A stretch of 64,000 nt of DNA from the NCBI GenBank assembly GCA_035502515.1, contig DATJUH010000099.1, forward strand, positions 1-64,000, read 5' to 3'. Below are positions 17,407 through 26,544 of this stretch, one piece after another. Origin of the DNA: Fen-671 sp035502515. GTDB lineage: Bacteria; Actinomycetota; Acidimicrobiia; Acidimicrobiales; Palsa-688. The translations under genes were made by a program, and so were the position numbers. The notes below the pieces were generated by a model. The model did no database searches and was not told where the DNA came from. It saw nothing but the letters and a program-made list of their open reading frames with translations. Each line of letters opens with the position of its first letter. Position 1 is the stretch's first letter.

Positions 17407-18396
17407 ATGCAGCCACTGTCCGTACTCATGGTCGGCGGTACCGGAAAGATCAGCTCGGCGTGCGTGGCCCGAGCCATCGAGCGAGGCTTCGACGTTTCCG
17501 TGCTCAACCGGAAGCAAACTTCTATCCGGCCCGTGCCCAAAGCGGTTACCCGCCTGACGGCCGACATCAGCGACGCCGAGGCCACCCGGAAGGCCTTGGG
17601 CGATCGGCAGTTCGATGCCGTCGTGCACTTCATGCTTTTCGACCCGGCCCGGGTCGGACAGGACATGGACCTGTTCAAGGACCGGACCGGGCAGTTCATT
17701 TTCATAAGTTCGGCGTCGGCCTACCAGAAGCCGGTTTTACGCCTCCCGATCACCGAATCAACACCTTTGGCCAACCCGTACTGGGACTACTCGAGGCGCA
17801 AAATCGCCTGCGAGGAGCGGCTGTTGAGCGCTTACCGAGAACACGGCTTTCCAGTGACCATAGTCAGGCCTTCGCACACCTATGACCGGACCGGCCTGCC
17901 CTTCAATGGAGGCTGGACAGTGGTCGAAAGGATGAGGATGGGAAAGCCCGTCGTGGTCCACGGCGATGGGACCTCGCTCTGGGTACTCACCCACCACGAC
18001 GACTTTGCCCGCGCCTTCGTGTGGCTACTGGCCAACCCGTTGGCAATCGGGGATACGTTCCATATAACCAGTGACGAACTGTTGACCTGGGACCAGATCC
18101 ACCGGCTGGTGGCTCATACCGCCGGCGTCGCCGAGCCCCGGCTCGTCCACGTCTCATCCGAGACCATCGCCAAGGTGCTGCCGGACTGGGGCCCCGGCCT
18201 GATCGGCGACAAGGCGCACTCGGTGATCTTCGACAACTCCAAGATCCGCCGGCTGGCGCCCGGTTGGGTAGCCAAGATCCCCTTCGCCGAAGGGGCGCGT
18301 CAGATAGTCGATTGGTTCGACGCCCAGCCCGGCCGGCGGGCGATCGACGAAAAAGTCGACCATGCCTTCGACGTCCTGGCCGAGCAATATTCCTGA
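17407..18396 (+). CDS. NAD-dependent epimerase/dehydratase family protein (extended SDR)
   Basis: This 329-residue extended short-chain dehydrogenase has the N-terminal dinucleotide-binding motif VGGTGKISSA, a variant of GxxGxxG, and a downstream DYSRRKIACEE segment with the catalytic Tyr and Lys (YxxxK). The SIFIS-type strand IFISSASAYQ precedes it. The C-terminal half resembles sugar-nucleotide epimerases and dehydratases (VVHGDGTSLWVLTHHDDFAR). It starts 15 bases after the acyltransferase stop with a GGAG site, so the two may form a surface-polysaccharide modification pair. The substrate is unknown. Confidence 0.88.
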   Translation: MQPLSVLMVGGTGKISSACVARAIERGFDVSVLNRKQTSIRPVPKAVTRLTADISDAEATRKALGDRQFDAVVHFMLFDPARVGQDMDLFKDRTGQFIFISSASAYQKPVLRLPITESTPLANPYWDYSRRKIACEERLLSAYREHGFPVTIVRPSHTYDRTGLPFNGGWTVVERMRMGKPVVVHGDGTSLWVLTHHDDFARAFVWLLANPLAIGDTFHITSDELLTWDQIHRLVAHTAGVAEPRLVHVSSETIAKVLPDWGPGLIGDKAHSVIFDNSKIRRLAPGWVAKIPFAEGARQIVDWFDAQPGRRAIDEKVDHAFDVLAEQYS

Positions 18397-18451
18397 CCCG
18401 GCCGCCCGATATTGCCGATATCCGATATTTGCCCGGGCCATCCCGGCCACT

Positions 18452-20191
18452 TCACGCCCAATCTTGTGTGCCTGGGCTCGGTCCCAACGTATTGGCCTTC
18501 TCGGCGATGGCGGTCACGACCATTGCGAACGACACCGCCCCTGGATCCGGCGCGCCGACGCTTCGGTCAGCGAGCGGGCGAGCCCGGCCTTTGCGGGGCC
18601 GGAGCGAAGCGGTATTCGCCGCCGCTCGCGTGGCGACCTCCGCGGCCATTCGCACCGAAGTCAGCACGTCTTTTCCTTCCCCTATCTGTTGGTCGAGCGT
18701 CTCGGCGAACGGCTTGGCCGCGTCGACGATGGTTTTATCACCCCTTTTCGCCTGGCCCAGGGCGGCCATGGCATCAGTTGCCGCCGTCACCGCGGTCATT
18801 AGGTCCCCAGTGTCGTAGGTCTGCCGGTTCTGGAAACTGGACGCCATAGCCAGCAATGCCACGCCCCAGAGGGCACCGGACGCGCCACCGGCGTGATCTG
18901 ACCATTCCTCCGACGCCGCCATAAGCAATTCCTGAATACCCGCCCCCCGCTCCACTGAGGCTCGACAGACCTCCAACGCTCCGTCCGCACCTCGGCGCAT
19001 GGCCGCGCCGTGGTCGCCGTCCCCGGCCACGGAGTCGAGGTGACCGAGTTCTTGTTCGTGAGCGTGCATTGAGTCGGCCGCGCTCGCCAGCAGTTCCGTG
19101 GCCATACCCGCCAGTCGCTGCGACGCCGCCGTGGCCTCCCATGCGGGCCCAGCGGGACGTCCTGTTCCGGGCGCCTCTCGACGCGGGTCCCCACGACGAG
19201 ACGCCTTCCTGTAAGCCGGGGTGTCCGCCGGCGCCGACCACAGCGCCTCCAGTTCTTCGTCTGTCCAGAACAACGTAAGGGACAAGCCCGGCATGTCCAG
19301 GCTGGTAACCAGCTCCCCGCATTCGACGTCGACGATATTTACGCCTGCCTTGGCCAATTGAGCGCTCACGACGCCGAACAGCAGGAGCAGCTCTTCGTAC
19401 TTGACCGTGCCGAGCCCGTTGACCAGCACTACCGCCCGGTCAGACGAACCACCCGGCTTTTCATCCAACAGCCGGCTCACCAGCATGCCCGCCAGTTCAC
19501 GGGCCGACGGCATGGGCACGTCGGTTATGCCCGGCTCGCCATGGACCCCAAGCCCGAGCGCCATCTGGCCCGGCGGCACCGTGAAGAACGGGCTGTCGGC
19601 CCCGGGCAGCGTGCAACCTCCGAATGCCACGCCGAGCGTGCGGGTCCTGCTATTGGCTTTACGGGCCAACCTCTCCACCTCGTCGAGCGAAAGGCCGGAG
19701 TCGGCCGCAGCTCCGGCCACTTTGAAAACAGCCAGATCTCCGGCAATACCTCGGCGCTCGTCTATTTGGTCGGGCGGGGCGCTGGCAATATCGTCGGTGA
19801 CCCGTACTGTTCGCGCGTCGATCCCGTCGGCTCGGAGGCGCTGCTCCGCCTGACCGAACTGCATCCGGTCGCCCGAGTAATTGCCGTAATTGAGCAAGAC
19901 CCCTCCGCCGGCATCGACGGCGCGCGCCACCCGGTAAACCTGCCCAGCCGACGGCGAGGCGAAGACTTTGCCGCACACCGCTGCGGTGGCCAGCCCGGGC
20001 CCGACCAGCCCGGCGAAGGCAGGATAGTGCCCTGAGCCCCCACCGATAACGATGGCCACTTGGCCGGGCCGGCCGGCGTAGGCGCGGACGAAACCACCGT
20101 CGACTCCCATGAGGTAGCCCGGGTAAGCGGCGGCCAGACCAGCCAGGGCGTCGTCGGCAAAGGCAGCCGGGTCGTTGAAAATTCGTGTCAC
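18452..20191 (-). CDS. Dihydroxyacetone kinase, ATP-dependent, DhaK-DhaL fusion
   Basis: This 579-residue single-chain kinase phosphorylates dihydroxyacetone to DHAP. The DhaK half (1 to about 335) contains AIVIGGGSGHYPAFAGLVG and GLGVHGEPG, whose His217 should form the hemiaminal with substrate. The DhaL half (about 375-579) holds SVAGDGDHGAAMRRGA, the acidic Mg-ATP site, and GGASGALWG. The GTG start at 20191 follows AGGAAAGG; an open frame runs 149 codons further upstream but is antisense to the neighbouring gene. It is an ATP-using type, not the PTS-dependent split form. Triose sources nearby could be glycerol or sugar breakdown. Confidence 0.92.
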   Translation of the reverse strand: MTRIFNDPAAFADDALAGLAAAYPGYLMGVDGGFVRAYAGRPGQVAIVIGGGSGHYPAFAGLVGPGLATAAVCGKVFASPSAGQVYRVARAVDAGGGVLLNYGNYSGDRMQFGQAEQRLRADGIDARTVRVTDDIASAPPDQIDERRGIAGDLAVFKVAGAAADSGLSLDEVERLARKANSRTRTLGVAFGGCTLPGADSPFFTVPPGQMALGLGVHGEPGITDVPMPSARELAGMLVSRLLDEKPGGSSDRAVVLVNGLGTVKYEELLLLFGVVSAQLAKAGVNIVDVECGELVTSLDMPGLSLTLFWTDEELEALWSAPADTPAYRKASRRGDPRREAPGTGRPAGPAWEATAASQRLAGMATELLASAADSMHAHEQELGHLDSVAGDGDHGAAMRRGADGALEVCRASVERGAGIQELLMAASEEWSDHAGGASGALWGVALLAMASSFQNRQTYDTGDLMTAVTAATDAMAALGQAKRGDKTIVDAAKPFAETLDQQIGEGKDVLTSVRMAAEVATRAAANTASLRPRKGRARPLADRSVGAPDPGAVSFAMVVTAIAEKANTLGPSPGTQDWA

Positions 20192-20410
20192 GGCATACCT
20201 TTCCTCCACCTCGCGCCTCTGCTCGACTTCGCTCTTCTCCTCGACTTCGCACCGGTTGCGGCTCTCATCGGACGGCACCTCCCCCACCGAGGCCGGCGGG
20301 CGCGCCCCGGACCAGAAAACCGTAATGGACAAGGAGCATGCGGCACCAACGGCACTTACCTGGGTACCGCGGTTTCGCCCTCCAATGACGTGAGTTGGTA
20401 ATTTCTCAGC

Positions 20411-21388
20411 GTGGCCGTCCCATCGCGCCGCCCGATGCCCTCCCCCGACCAAGCCGCAGGTACGGGAGAGGCCGGGCGGCGATCGGGACCGGACCTGGCC
20501 GACCTCATTGCCGGCGCCGACGCCCGGTGCAGTGGCCGGCTCGGCGTCGTAGCCCGCCGGCTGGGCACGGATGAAGAACTGCTTTGGCACGGCGAGGACC
20601 AGTTCCGTACGGCAAGCACGATCAAGATCGCCATCCACGCCGCGCTTATGGCCGGGGTGAGCGCCGGCCGTATCGACCTCGGCCTCCGGGTACCCTTGCG
20701 ACTATCCGACCTAACGGGTGGGTCGGGCGTGCTCAGTGTGCTCCGTCCCGGCATCGAGCCCACCGTGGCCGACCTGTGCACGCTGATGATAACCATCTCG
20801 GACAACACGGCCACCAACATGGTAATCGACCTGCTGGGAGGGGTCGACGCCATCAACGAGACCCTGCACTCGCTTGGGTTCGGCGAGATCGTGCTCCACC
20901 GCCGCCTGCCGTGGGCGCCGCCTCCCCTGGTCGCCGGGCCCCGGCCACCATTCCCCGGCCCGGTGGGGCCTTTCGGCACGGCGACGCCGGCGACGCTTTG
21001 CCGCCTCGTCAGCGACATCAAAAGCAGGCGGCTGATCGATGAAGCCGCGTCCCGGCACTTGATGGCCACCCTGGAACACCAGCAGATCCACACCGGCGTG
21101 CCAAGGGCCTTCTTGAAGCTGTCCCCACCCGGGCAGACGCCCGACAAGTGGCCGGGCGTAGCGAACAAGACCGGGGCTATCGAAGGCTGCCGGGCCGACG
21201 TCGGCCTCCTCGAGCTGCCGGGCGGGCCCATCATTGCCTACGCCGTCATGGCCGATGACTTGTCGGACGAGACCATGACGCCCCTGTCGGAGGGCGATGA
21301 ACTGATGGGCCGGGTGGGCGCCGCCCTGTTGAGGCGATGGTGGCAAGGGCCCGGGCCGGCGCCGCTACGCCCTGGCTGGCCGGAATGA
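20411..21388 (+). CDS. Class A beta-lactamase-like serine hydrolase
   Basis: This 325-residue protein has all three serine penicillin-recognising motifs: S69-T-I-K72, S130-D-N132 and K253-T-G255. The omega-loop Glu that class A beta-lactamases need for deacylation (ExxLN) is not visible; that region reads FGEIVLHRRLPWAP. There is also no signal peptide. It is therefore better described as a beta-lactamase-fold hydrolase or amidase than as a proven resistance enzyme. It is divergent from the dihydroxyacetone kinase gene across 219 bases. The start is the GTG at 20411 without a strong ribosome site. Confidence 0.82.
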   Translation: MAVPSRRPMPSPDQAAGTGEAGRRSGPDLADLIAGADARCSGRLGVVARRLGTDEELLWHGEDQFRTASTIKIAIHAALMAGVSAGRIDLGLRVPLRLSDLTGGSGVLSVLRPGIEPTVADLCTLMITISDNTATNMVIDLLGGVDAINETLHSLGFGEIVLHRRLPWAPPPLVAGPRPPFPGPVGPFGTATPATLCRLVSDIKSRRLIDEAASRHLMATLEHQQIHTGVPRAFLKLSPPGQTPDKWPGVANKTGAIEGCRADVGLLELPGGPIIAYAVMADDLSDETMTPLSEGDELMGRVGAALLRRWWQGPGPAPLRPGWPE

Positions 21389-21692
21389 AGGCGTAGCCGC
21401 CACCGCGCATTCCGGGCCGCGGCCTTCTCTATTCTTGCCCGGCACTTCACCCCAAAAAATATTTCGGGCCTGTTAACGTTCGTCCACTTACTCCGCACTG
21501 AGGCGAGCACCGCGAAAATTTACCCGCGGGACAGCCTTCATTCACTTGCAGGTCGCCGTGGCTTCACCTGTATGCGTTATCTAAAAAGGTCGTAGTCCTA
21601 CATGGTTCGGTGGGGAATGTCACCCGATCGCGCCCAAAAACGAGCTCATATCTGCATATTTCCACGTACTCGAGAGGAGATTGTCCAAACCG
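21389..21692. other. Intergenic region upstream of the sugar-type ABC operon
   Basis: No gene is visible in these 304 bases. It is less GC-rich than its flanks, with AAAAAATATTT near 21454 and TTATCTAAAAAGG near 21577, and probably carries the promoter of the following operon. I cannot pick out a clear -35/-10 pair or a convincing operator. The last bases include AGGAG (21675-21679). Confidence 0.45.
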
Positions 21693-23042
21693 ATGACAAG
21701 GCTCAATAGAACCAGGACACTGAAGACGTGCACGGCGACGCTCGGCTCCGCCGCCCTCTTGGCCTCTACCATGACTGTGCCCGGCAGCTTTGACAACGCG
21801 GCCTGGGCCAGCGGGTCGCCCGAACAACTGACGATGGCAATAGCCTGGACAGGGACACAGGCTGCCGGTGTGCCGCCGCTGCTTGCCATCTACAACAAGG
21901 AGAACCCCGGCGTCCACTGGGACCTCATAGAGAACGTAACCGAGGAGAAACTCCTGGCCGAGGAGGCCGCCGGCGACGCCCCCAGCGTGGCCATGCTCAA
22001 CACCACCAACCTCGTCGCCACCATGGCCACCACGTCTGCCATCTTGCCGTTGCAGCAATATATTTCGAGCAGCAAGCTGAGCCTCAACCAGTTCACTCCC
22101 GCATCTCTTTACAGCAACACCTATCTCGGGGCCCAGTACGCCTTGCCGTTCTTCGAGGACACCTATGGGCTGTACTACAACAAGACCCTGTTCAAGAAGG
22201 CAGGGATCGCCGGACCTCCCACGACGCTGAGCCAGCTGGCCACGGACGCCCAGAAACTCACCATCACCGGGCCCAATGGGCAGTACACACAGCTGGGCTT
22301 CGAGCCCACTATGCCGAAAGAGCTCGAAGGTTACCTTTTCGGCGGGCACTGGGCGAGCAGCACAGGGCAAGTCACCGCCACCAGCCCTTTGGCCGAAAAG
22401 GGAGTTGCGTGGCTGGTCAGCATGGAGAAAATGTTCGACCCCAGCAAGGTCCAGAGGTTCCTGGCCGGGGCCAGCGGTGCGACGAGCTCGCTGGATCCCT
22501 TCGCCACCGGGACCGTAGGGATGGACGTCTCCGGTGAGTGGTTCATGCCGACCATCCTGCAACAGTCGCCCCACATGGATTTTGGCGCCGCACCTATCCC
22601 GTACCCGGACGGAGAGCCTCAGTACGCCGGCACTGGCTCTGTCGGCGGGAACCCTCTCGTGATCCTGAAAGGGGCCACAGACGTCCAGGCCTCGTGGAAG
22701 TTGATCGACTGGCTGGCCACCACCGGCCAGGTCATTGCTACCAAAAATCCGGCTCTCTTCCATGATATCTATTCCGTCCCGGCGCTTAAGTCGCTCGTGA
22801 ACGACCCGAAGTTGGCCCCTACTCCTCAGATGGCCTTCTTCTGGAAGTACAGCGGGGGGAAAAACATCCAGCCGTTCCCTCCGATCCCCGACGCCACCTC
22901 CTATCTCGACGCCATCACTAGTGCCGTCCAGGACGCCCAAGTCACCGATATCAGTGTCCAGAAGGCATTGCAGCAAGTGCAGAACCAGTACGCCCCGCTC
23001 ATCGCCCAAGAGATCAAGACGGCGCGCACCAACTCGCAGTGA
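21693..23042 (+). CDS. Sugar-type ABC transporter substrate-binding protein
   Basis: This secreted family 1 solute-binding protein has about 449 residues. A basic N-terminus is followed by a hydrophobic stretch (ATLGSAALLASTMTV) and a probable cleavage near NAAWASG; no lipobox Cys is present. The mature protein has the carbohydrate-binder pattern, for example YALPFFEDTYGLYYNKTLFKKAGI, then an alternating-domain hinge and a C-terminal LIDWLATTGQ. ATG at 21693 lies 13 bases after AGGAG; the in-frame TTG at 21681 is only one base after it, so the exact start is uncertain. It heads an operon with two permeases and a hydrolase. Confidence 0.9.
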   Translation: MTRLNRTRTLKTCTATLGSAALLASTMTVPGSFDNAAWASGSPEQLTMAIAWTGTQAAGVPPLLAIYNKENPGVHWDLIENVTEEKLLAEEAAGDAPSVAMLNTTNLVATMATTSAILPLQQYISSSKLSLNQFTPASLYSNTYLGAQYALPFFEDTYGLYYNKTLFKKAGIAGPPTTLSQLATDAQKLTITGPNGQYTQLGFEPTMPKELEGYLFGGHWASSTGQVTATSPLAEKGVAWLVSMEKMFDPSKVQRFLAGASGATSSLDPFATGTVGMDVSGEWFMPTILQQSPHMDFGAAPIPYPDGEPQYAGTGSVGGNPLVILKGATDVQASWKLIDWLATTGQVIATKNPALFHDIYSVPALKSLVNDPKLAPTPQMAFFWKYSGGKNIQPFPPIPDATSYLDAITSAVQDAQVTDISVQKALQQVQNQYAPLIAQEIKTARTNSQ

Positions 23043-24088
23043 TCACCCGTACACCGGGTACCAAGCGTCCGCCGGGCTCCCGGGCACGGCGGACGCCCGG
23101 GCCCGAGACATCTTCGACCGGGAGCACCCGGGATCTCGGCCGGCCCCACTTCCGGCGGTCGCCGTCTCCCCGGCGGCGCCTGACGCTTCGGCGCCGCCGG
23201 ATCTTGTGGGGCCTGCTGTTCGTGAGCCCGTGGCTGATCGGCACTCTCGGCCTGGTCTTGTACCCGATGGCGCTTTCGCTTTATTACAGTTTCACCAACT
23301 ACGACATCGTGGGCCCCTCGCAGTTCGTGGGGTTCAGCAACTACCAGCTGCTCCTGAACGACCCTGAGTTCCGCCAGGCTCTCGGTAACACCTTTTACCT
23401 GGTGGTCGTCATGGTCCCGCTCAGCCTGCTGGCTTCCCTCGCTTACGCGCTGTTGCTCAATCTCCCCGTGTACGGCCAGCGCACTTTCCGGACCGTGCTG
23501 TACCTGCCGCAGATGGTCCCCACGGTGGCCAGCGCCATCCTGTGGATATGGGTCTTGAACCCGAAATTTGGGCTCGTCAATACCGTCCTCGGATGGTTCC
23601 ACATCCTGGGCCCGCTGTGGCTGAGCAGCATAACCTGGTCCAAACCGGCCATCGTCCTCATGAACATCTGGGGCATCGGCGGGGCAGCGATCATTTTCCT
23701 GGCCGGGCTTCAGGGCATTTCTCCGGCACTGGTGGACGCGGCACGGGTGGACGGCGCCAACCTCTGGCACCGTTTCCGCCACGTGACCCTGCCCGCCTTG
23801 TCGCCCCTCATCCTTTTCAATGCGGTGATCGGGATCCTGGCCGCCATGCAGTACTTCACCCAGGCCTTCGTGATGGGCGGCGGCGATACGGGTGACACAT
23901 CGATAGGCATCGGCAACAGCCTGCAGTTCGCGGTGGTGTACCTGTACGAAGTGGCGTTCGCGGACTTGAGGGTCGGTTATGCGTCCGCGATGGGGTGGGT
24001 GCTTTTCATGATCATGTTGATCTTCGTCGCAGTGCTCTTGAAGGTCTCTATCCGGTGGGTCCACTACGAAGGTTGGCGCCAGCAATGA
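23039..24088 (+). CDS. Sugar-type ABC transporter permease, MalF/UgpA type
   Basis: This 349-residue permease has a long basic Arg/Pro-rich cytoplasmic N-terminus (about 55 residues) before the first membrane span (ILWGLLFVSPWLIGTLGLVL). Six spans and the ATPase-contact EAA loop ALVDAARVDGANLWHRFRHV are evident. Its GTG start overlaps the stop of the binding-protein gene. It pairs with the next permease to form the pore. Confidence 0.9.
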   Translation: MITRTPGTKRPPGSRARRTPGPETSSTGSTRDLGRPHFRRSPSPRRRLTLRRRRILWGLLFVSPWLIGTLGLVLYPMALSLYYSFTNYDIVGPSQFVGFSNYQLLLNDPEFRQALGNTFYLVVVMVPLSLLASLAYALLLNLPVYGQRTFRTVLYLPQMVPTVASAILWIWVLNPKFGLVNTVLGWFHILGPLWLSSITWSKPAIVLMNIWGIGGAAIIFLAGLQGISPALVDAARVDGANLWHRFRHVTLPALSPLILFNAVIGILAAMQYFTQAFVMGGGDTGDTSIGIGNSLQFAVVYLYEVAFADLRVGYASAMGWVLFMIMLIFVAVLLKVSIRWVHYEGWRQQ

Positions 24089-24924
24089 GGCGGTCGACCG
24101 CCCGGCGGGTGGCGCCCAAGACAATCACCTACCTGGTACTTGGCACGCTTTCATTCCTGATACTTCTGCCTTTCGCCTGGATGCTGCTGTCTTCGGTCAA
24201 GACCAACGCCCAGCTGTTCACCATTCCCGTCAAATGGTGGGTGTGGCCCCTGCACCTCGACAACTACACCCAGGCCCTCTCGCTGATCCCGTTCTGGTCG
24301 CAGCTCGGCAATACCATCTTCCTGTCGGTCTCAACTGTTATCGGGACGGTGCTCTCGTGCAGTTTTGTGGCCTACGGTCTGGCCCGGGTGGACTGGCCGG
24401 GCCGGCGACCATTGTTCGGCCTTCTTATAGTCACGATGCTGCTGCCGGGCATAGTGACCCTGGTACCTACTTACGTTATTTTCAGGGACCTCGGGTGGGT
24501 GAACACTTACCTTCCATTGATAGTGCCGACGTTCTTGGGCACGCCTTTTTACATCTTCTTGTTCCGCCAATTTTTCCTGCGGGTACCCGAATCGATCAGC
24601 GAGGCGGCCCGGATTGACGGGGCGTCCGAGCTACGTATCTATGCCACCATTATCCTTCCGGTCAGCCGTCCTGTGATCGCGGCCGTGTCGGTCCTGGCAT
24701 TTGTCCAGGCATGGACCGACTATCTGGGGCCTCTGATTTACCTCAACAAACCCTCACAGTGGACGCTGTCGCTTGGCCTGACGGCCTTCTTGAGCAAGTA
24801 TTCGGTGCAATGGAACTATATGATGGCGGCCGCCGTCGTGTTCACCCTGCCACTGATAATCGTGTTCTTCGTGGGCAACAAGCACTTCTTGAGAGGGATC
24901 AGCTTTAATACCGATGTCGGATGA
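24085..24924 (+). CDS. Sugar-type ABC transporter permease, MalG/UgpE type
   Basis: This 279-residue permease is translated from an ATG at 24085 that overlaps the upstream stop (ATGA); the frame continues upstream but only as a shadow. It shows six membrane spans and an EAA loop SISEAARIDGASELRIYATI. No ATPase gene follows, so the importer must borrow a shared MsmK/UgpC-type ATPase encoded elsewhere, as is common in actinobacteria. Confidence 0.9.
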   Translation: MRRSTARRVAPKTITYLVLGTLSFLILLPFAWMLLSSVKTNAQLFTIPVKWWVWPLHLDNYTQALSLIPFWSQLGNTIFLSVSTVIGTVLSCSFVAYGLARVDWPGRRPLFGLLIVTMLLPGIVTLVPTYVIFRDLGWVNTYLPLIVPTFLGTPFYIFLFRQFFLRVPESISEAARIDGASELRIYATIILPVSRPVIAAVSVLAFVQAWTDYLGPLIYLNKPSQWTLSLGLTAFLSKYSVQWNYMMAAAVVFTLPLIIVFFVGNKHFLRGISFNTDVG

Positions 24925-24942
24925 TGGGCCGAGGAGGAGTGG

Positions 24943-25809
24943 ATGACGCGGTTGCGGGTCATGACGTACAACATGCTGCACGCCCCGGGTGACCGGCTGG
25001 GCCCGCTGGTGAACGTGGTGAAGAGCGTAGGCCCGGATCTGCTGGCCTGCCAGGAAGTAAACACCTTCGATGGCATGATGGCGCTGTCACGCGAACTGGA
25101 CATGCTCCCGGTATGGGGCGTTGCCAACAGTCCCGAGGACTACCGGGATGGGCGGCCCGTGTTCGAGCACCTGGTCGTTTTCACCCGGGTCCCGCTGAGC
25201 ACCGTTCGGGTTCACCGTGGCGACCAGCGCGCCATGTTCCGGCCCGTCCTGGAGGTCCGTCTGCAGCTCCCGGACGGCCCGGAAATTACGACGTTCACCG
25301 TTCATTTGCGAGCCCTGATCGACCCGCATGAGCGGTTCTTGAAGTTCCGCGAGCTGGGCGCGGTGCTGGCCATAGTGTCGGAGGCCACCGGCCCGGTCAT
25401 CGCTATGGGCGACTTCAATGCCTTGGCGCCGGATGAAATTGAGCACAGCGGTGACGGCCCCTGGCGGACCGACCCGCCGGAGGACCATCTGGCCGCCGTC
25501 CGTGGGTCGGTTATCGGAGCCGTCCTGGGCTCGGGCCTGGTGGATTCCTACAGGACGGTGCACCCGTTCAATGGCCAGGACGAGTCAACTTTGGTCGGCC
25601 GGGGCGGCCGGCGGCTCGATTATATTTTCGTCAGTCCGTCGCTCCGGCCCTTCGTCTCGGACTCGTACATCCTGGACAACGAGATGGTCCAGGTGGCGTC
25701 GGACCATCGCCCGGTAGTCACAGAACTCACATTCGACGGGGCCGACAAGAAGCCCTCCGGCGATGCCATCGGGGTGGGCCGTGGCACTGAGGTGGGCCGC
25801 ATCCACTAG
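24943..25809 (+). CDS. Endonuclease/exonuclease/phosphatase-fold hydrolase
   Basis: This 288-residue enzyme has the EEP metal-dependent phosphoesterase motifs in order: VMTYNML (Asn), LLACQEVN (Glu ligand), FTVHLRA (His), AMGDFNALAPDE (Asp and Asn), and SDHRPVVTEL (Asp-His pair). It lacks a signal peptide. GAGGAGGAG lies just before the ATG, 18 bases after the permease stop, so it is the last gene of the transporter operon. That placement suggests it cleaves a phosphorylated or phosphodiester-linked substrate that the importer brings in, for example a glycerophosphodiester or sugar phosphate. Confidence 0.87.
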   Translation: MTRLRVMTYNMLHAPGDRLGPLVNVVKSVGPDLLACQEVNTFDGMMALSRELDMLPVWGVANSPEDYRDGRPVFEHLVVFTRVPLSTVRVHRGDQRAMFRPVLEVRLQLPDGPEITTFTVHLRALIDPHERFLKFRELGAVLAIVSEATGPVIAMGDFNALAPDEIEHSGDGPWRTDPPEDHLAAVRGSVIGAVLGSGLVDSYRTVHPFNGQDESTLVGRGGRRLDYIFVSPSLRPFVSDSYILDNEMVQVASDHRPVVTELTFDGADKKPSGDAIGVGRGTEVGRIH

Positions 25810-26014
25810 CGTTGAGCACGTCGTCTCTTCCAGCTGCAGTATTCGAGCTGTTGTATTGGGGCGGCCGAAACTAGTACGCCCCAACGGCAACGGTGGCGAC
25901 GAGGTTGCGGCTTGGGGGACATGGTAGGCCACGCCGCCGAGCTCCTTGCCTGCGACGAGCACCTCAACCGTATGCTAAGTGCTACTAAGGTGATGGGAAC
26001 ACTCAGGAAGCAGG

Positions 26015-26524
26015 ATGAAAGGGGCCGGCATGAGCTCGACCGATGAGCTGATCTCCAATAACTCCAATTATGTAGCCAGTTTTGCGAAGGGTGACCTACC
26101 GCTTCCGCCGGCCAAGAAGGTCGCCGTTCTGGCCTGCATGGACGCCCGCCTGGACCCGGCCAAAGCGCTGGGCCTCGAGGAGGGCGACGCCCACGTGATC
26201 CGAAATGCCGGAGGGGTGGCGTCCGAGGATGCGCTGCGGAGCCTTGTCATTTCTCAACGGCTGCTGGGGACAGAAGAGATCATCCTCATCCACCACACCG
26301 GCTGCGGGATGGAAACCTTCACTGACGACGCCGTCAAGGAGCAGATCCGGGCCGACACCGGGTTGCGGCCGAGCTTCGCCCTTGAGGCGTTCCCCAACGT
26401 CGAAGACGACGTAAAGCAAACTGCGGCCCGGATAAAGGCCAGCCCATTCGTGCCCCACAAAAACATCAGAGGTTTTGTCTACGAAGTGGAGACCGGCCGT
26501 TTGAACGAGGTCCCGCTGGGCTGA
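26015..26524 (+). CDS. Beta-class carbonic anhydrase
   Basis: This 169-residue enzyme interconverts CO2 and bicarbonate. The zinc ligands are Cys41 in LACMDARLD, and His94 and Cys97 in HHTGCGM, with the Asp43-Arg45 dyad of beta-class enzymes. Its short length and the VIRNAGGVASEDALRSL segment match the small actinobacterial form typified by Mycobacterium Rv1284. A second ATG at 26030 has a better-spaced AAGGGG site and may be the real start. It is convergent with the kynureninase gene. Confidence 0.9.
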   Translation: MKGAGMSSTDELISNNSNYVASFAKGDLPLPPAKKVAVLACMDARLDPAKALGLEEGDAHVIRNAGGVASEDALRSLVISQRLLGTEEIILIHHTGCGMETFTDDAVKEQIRADTGLRPSFALEAFPNVEDDVKQTAARIKASPFVPHKNIRGFVYEVETGRLNEVPLG

Positions 26525-26544
26525 CCACCGTATCCGGGGCTTGG

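Noticed and set aside
20192..20638. 149-codon N-terminal extension of the dihydroxyacetone kinase
   Set aside because: The family starts at the VTRIFNDPAAF segment with a good ribosome site; the extension is antisense to the beta-lactamase-like gene and low in complexity.
20411..21388. Calling the serine hydrolase an antibiotic-resistance beta-lactamase
   Set aside because: The deacylation Glu motif and a signal peptide are both missing.
21564..23009. 481-codon minus-strand frame opposite the sugar-type binding protein
   Set aside because: The plus strand has a signal peptide and clear binding-protein motifs; the minus frame has none and no ribosome site.
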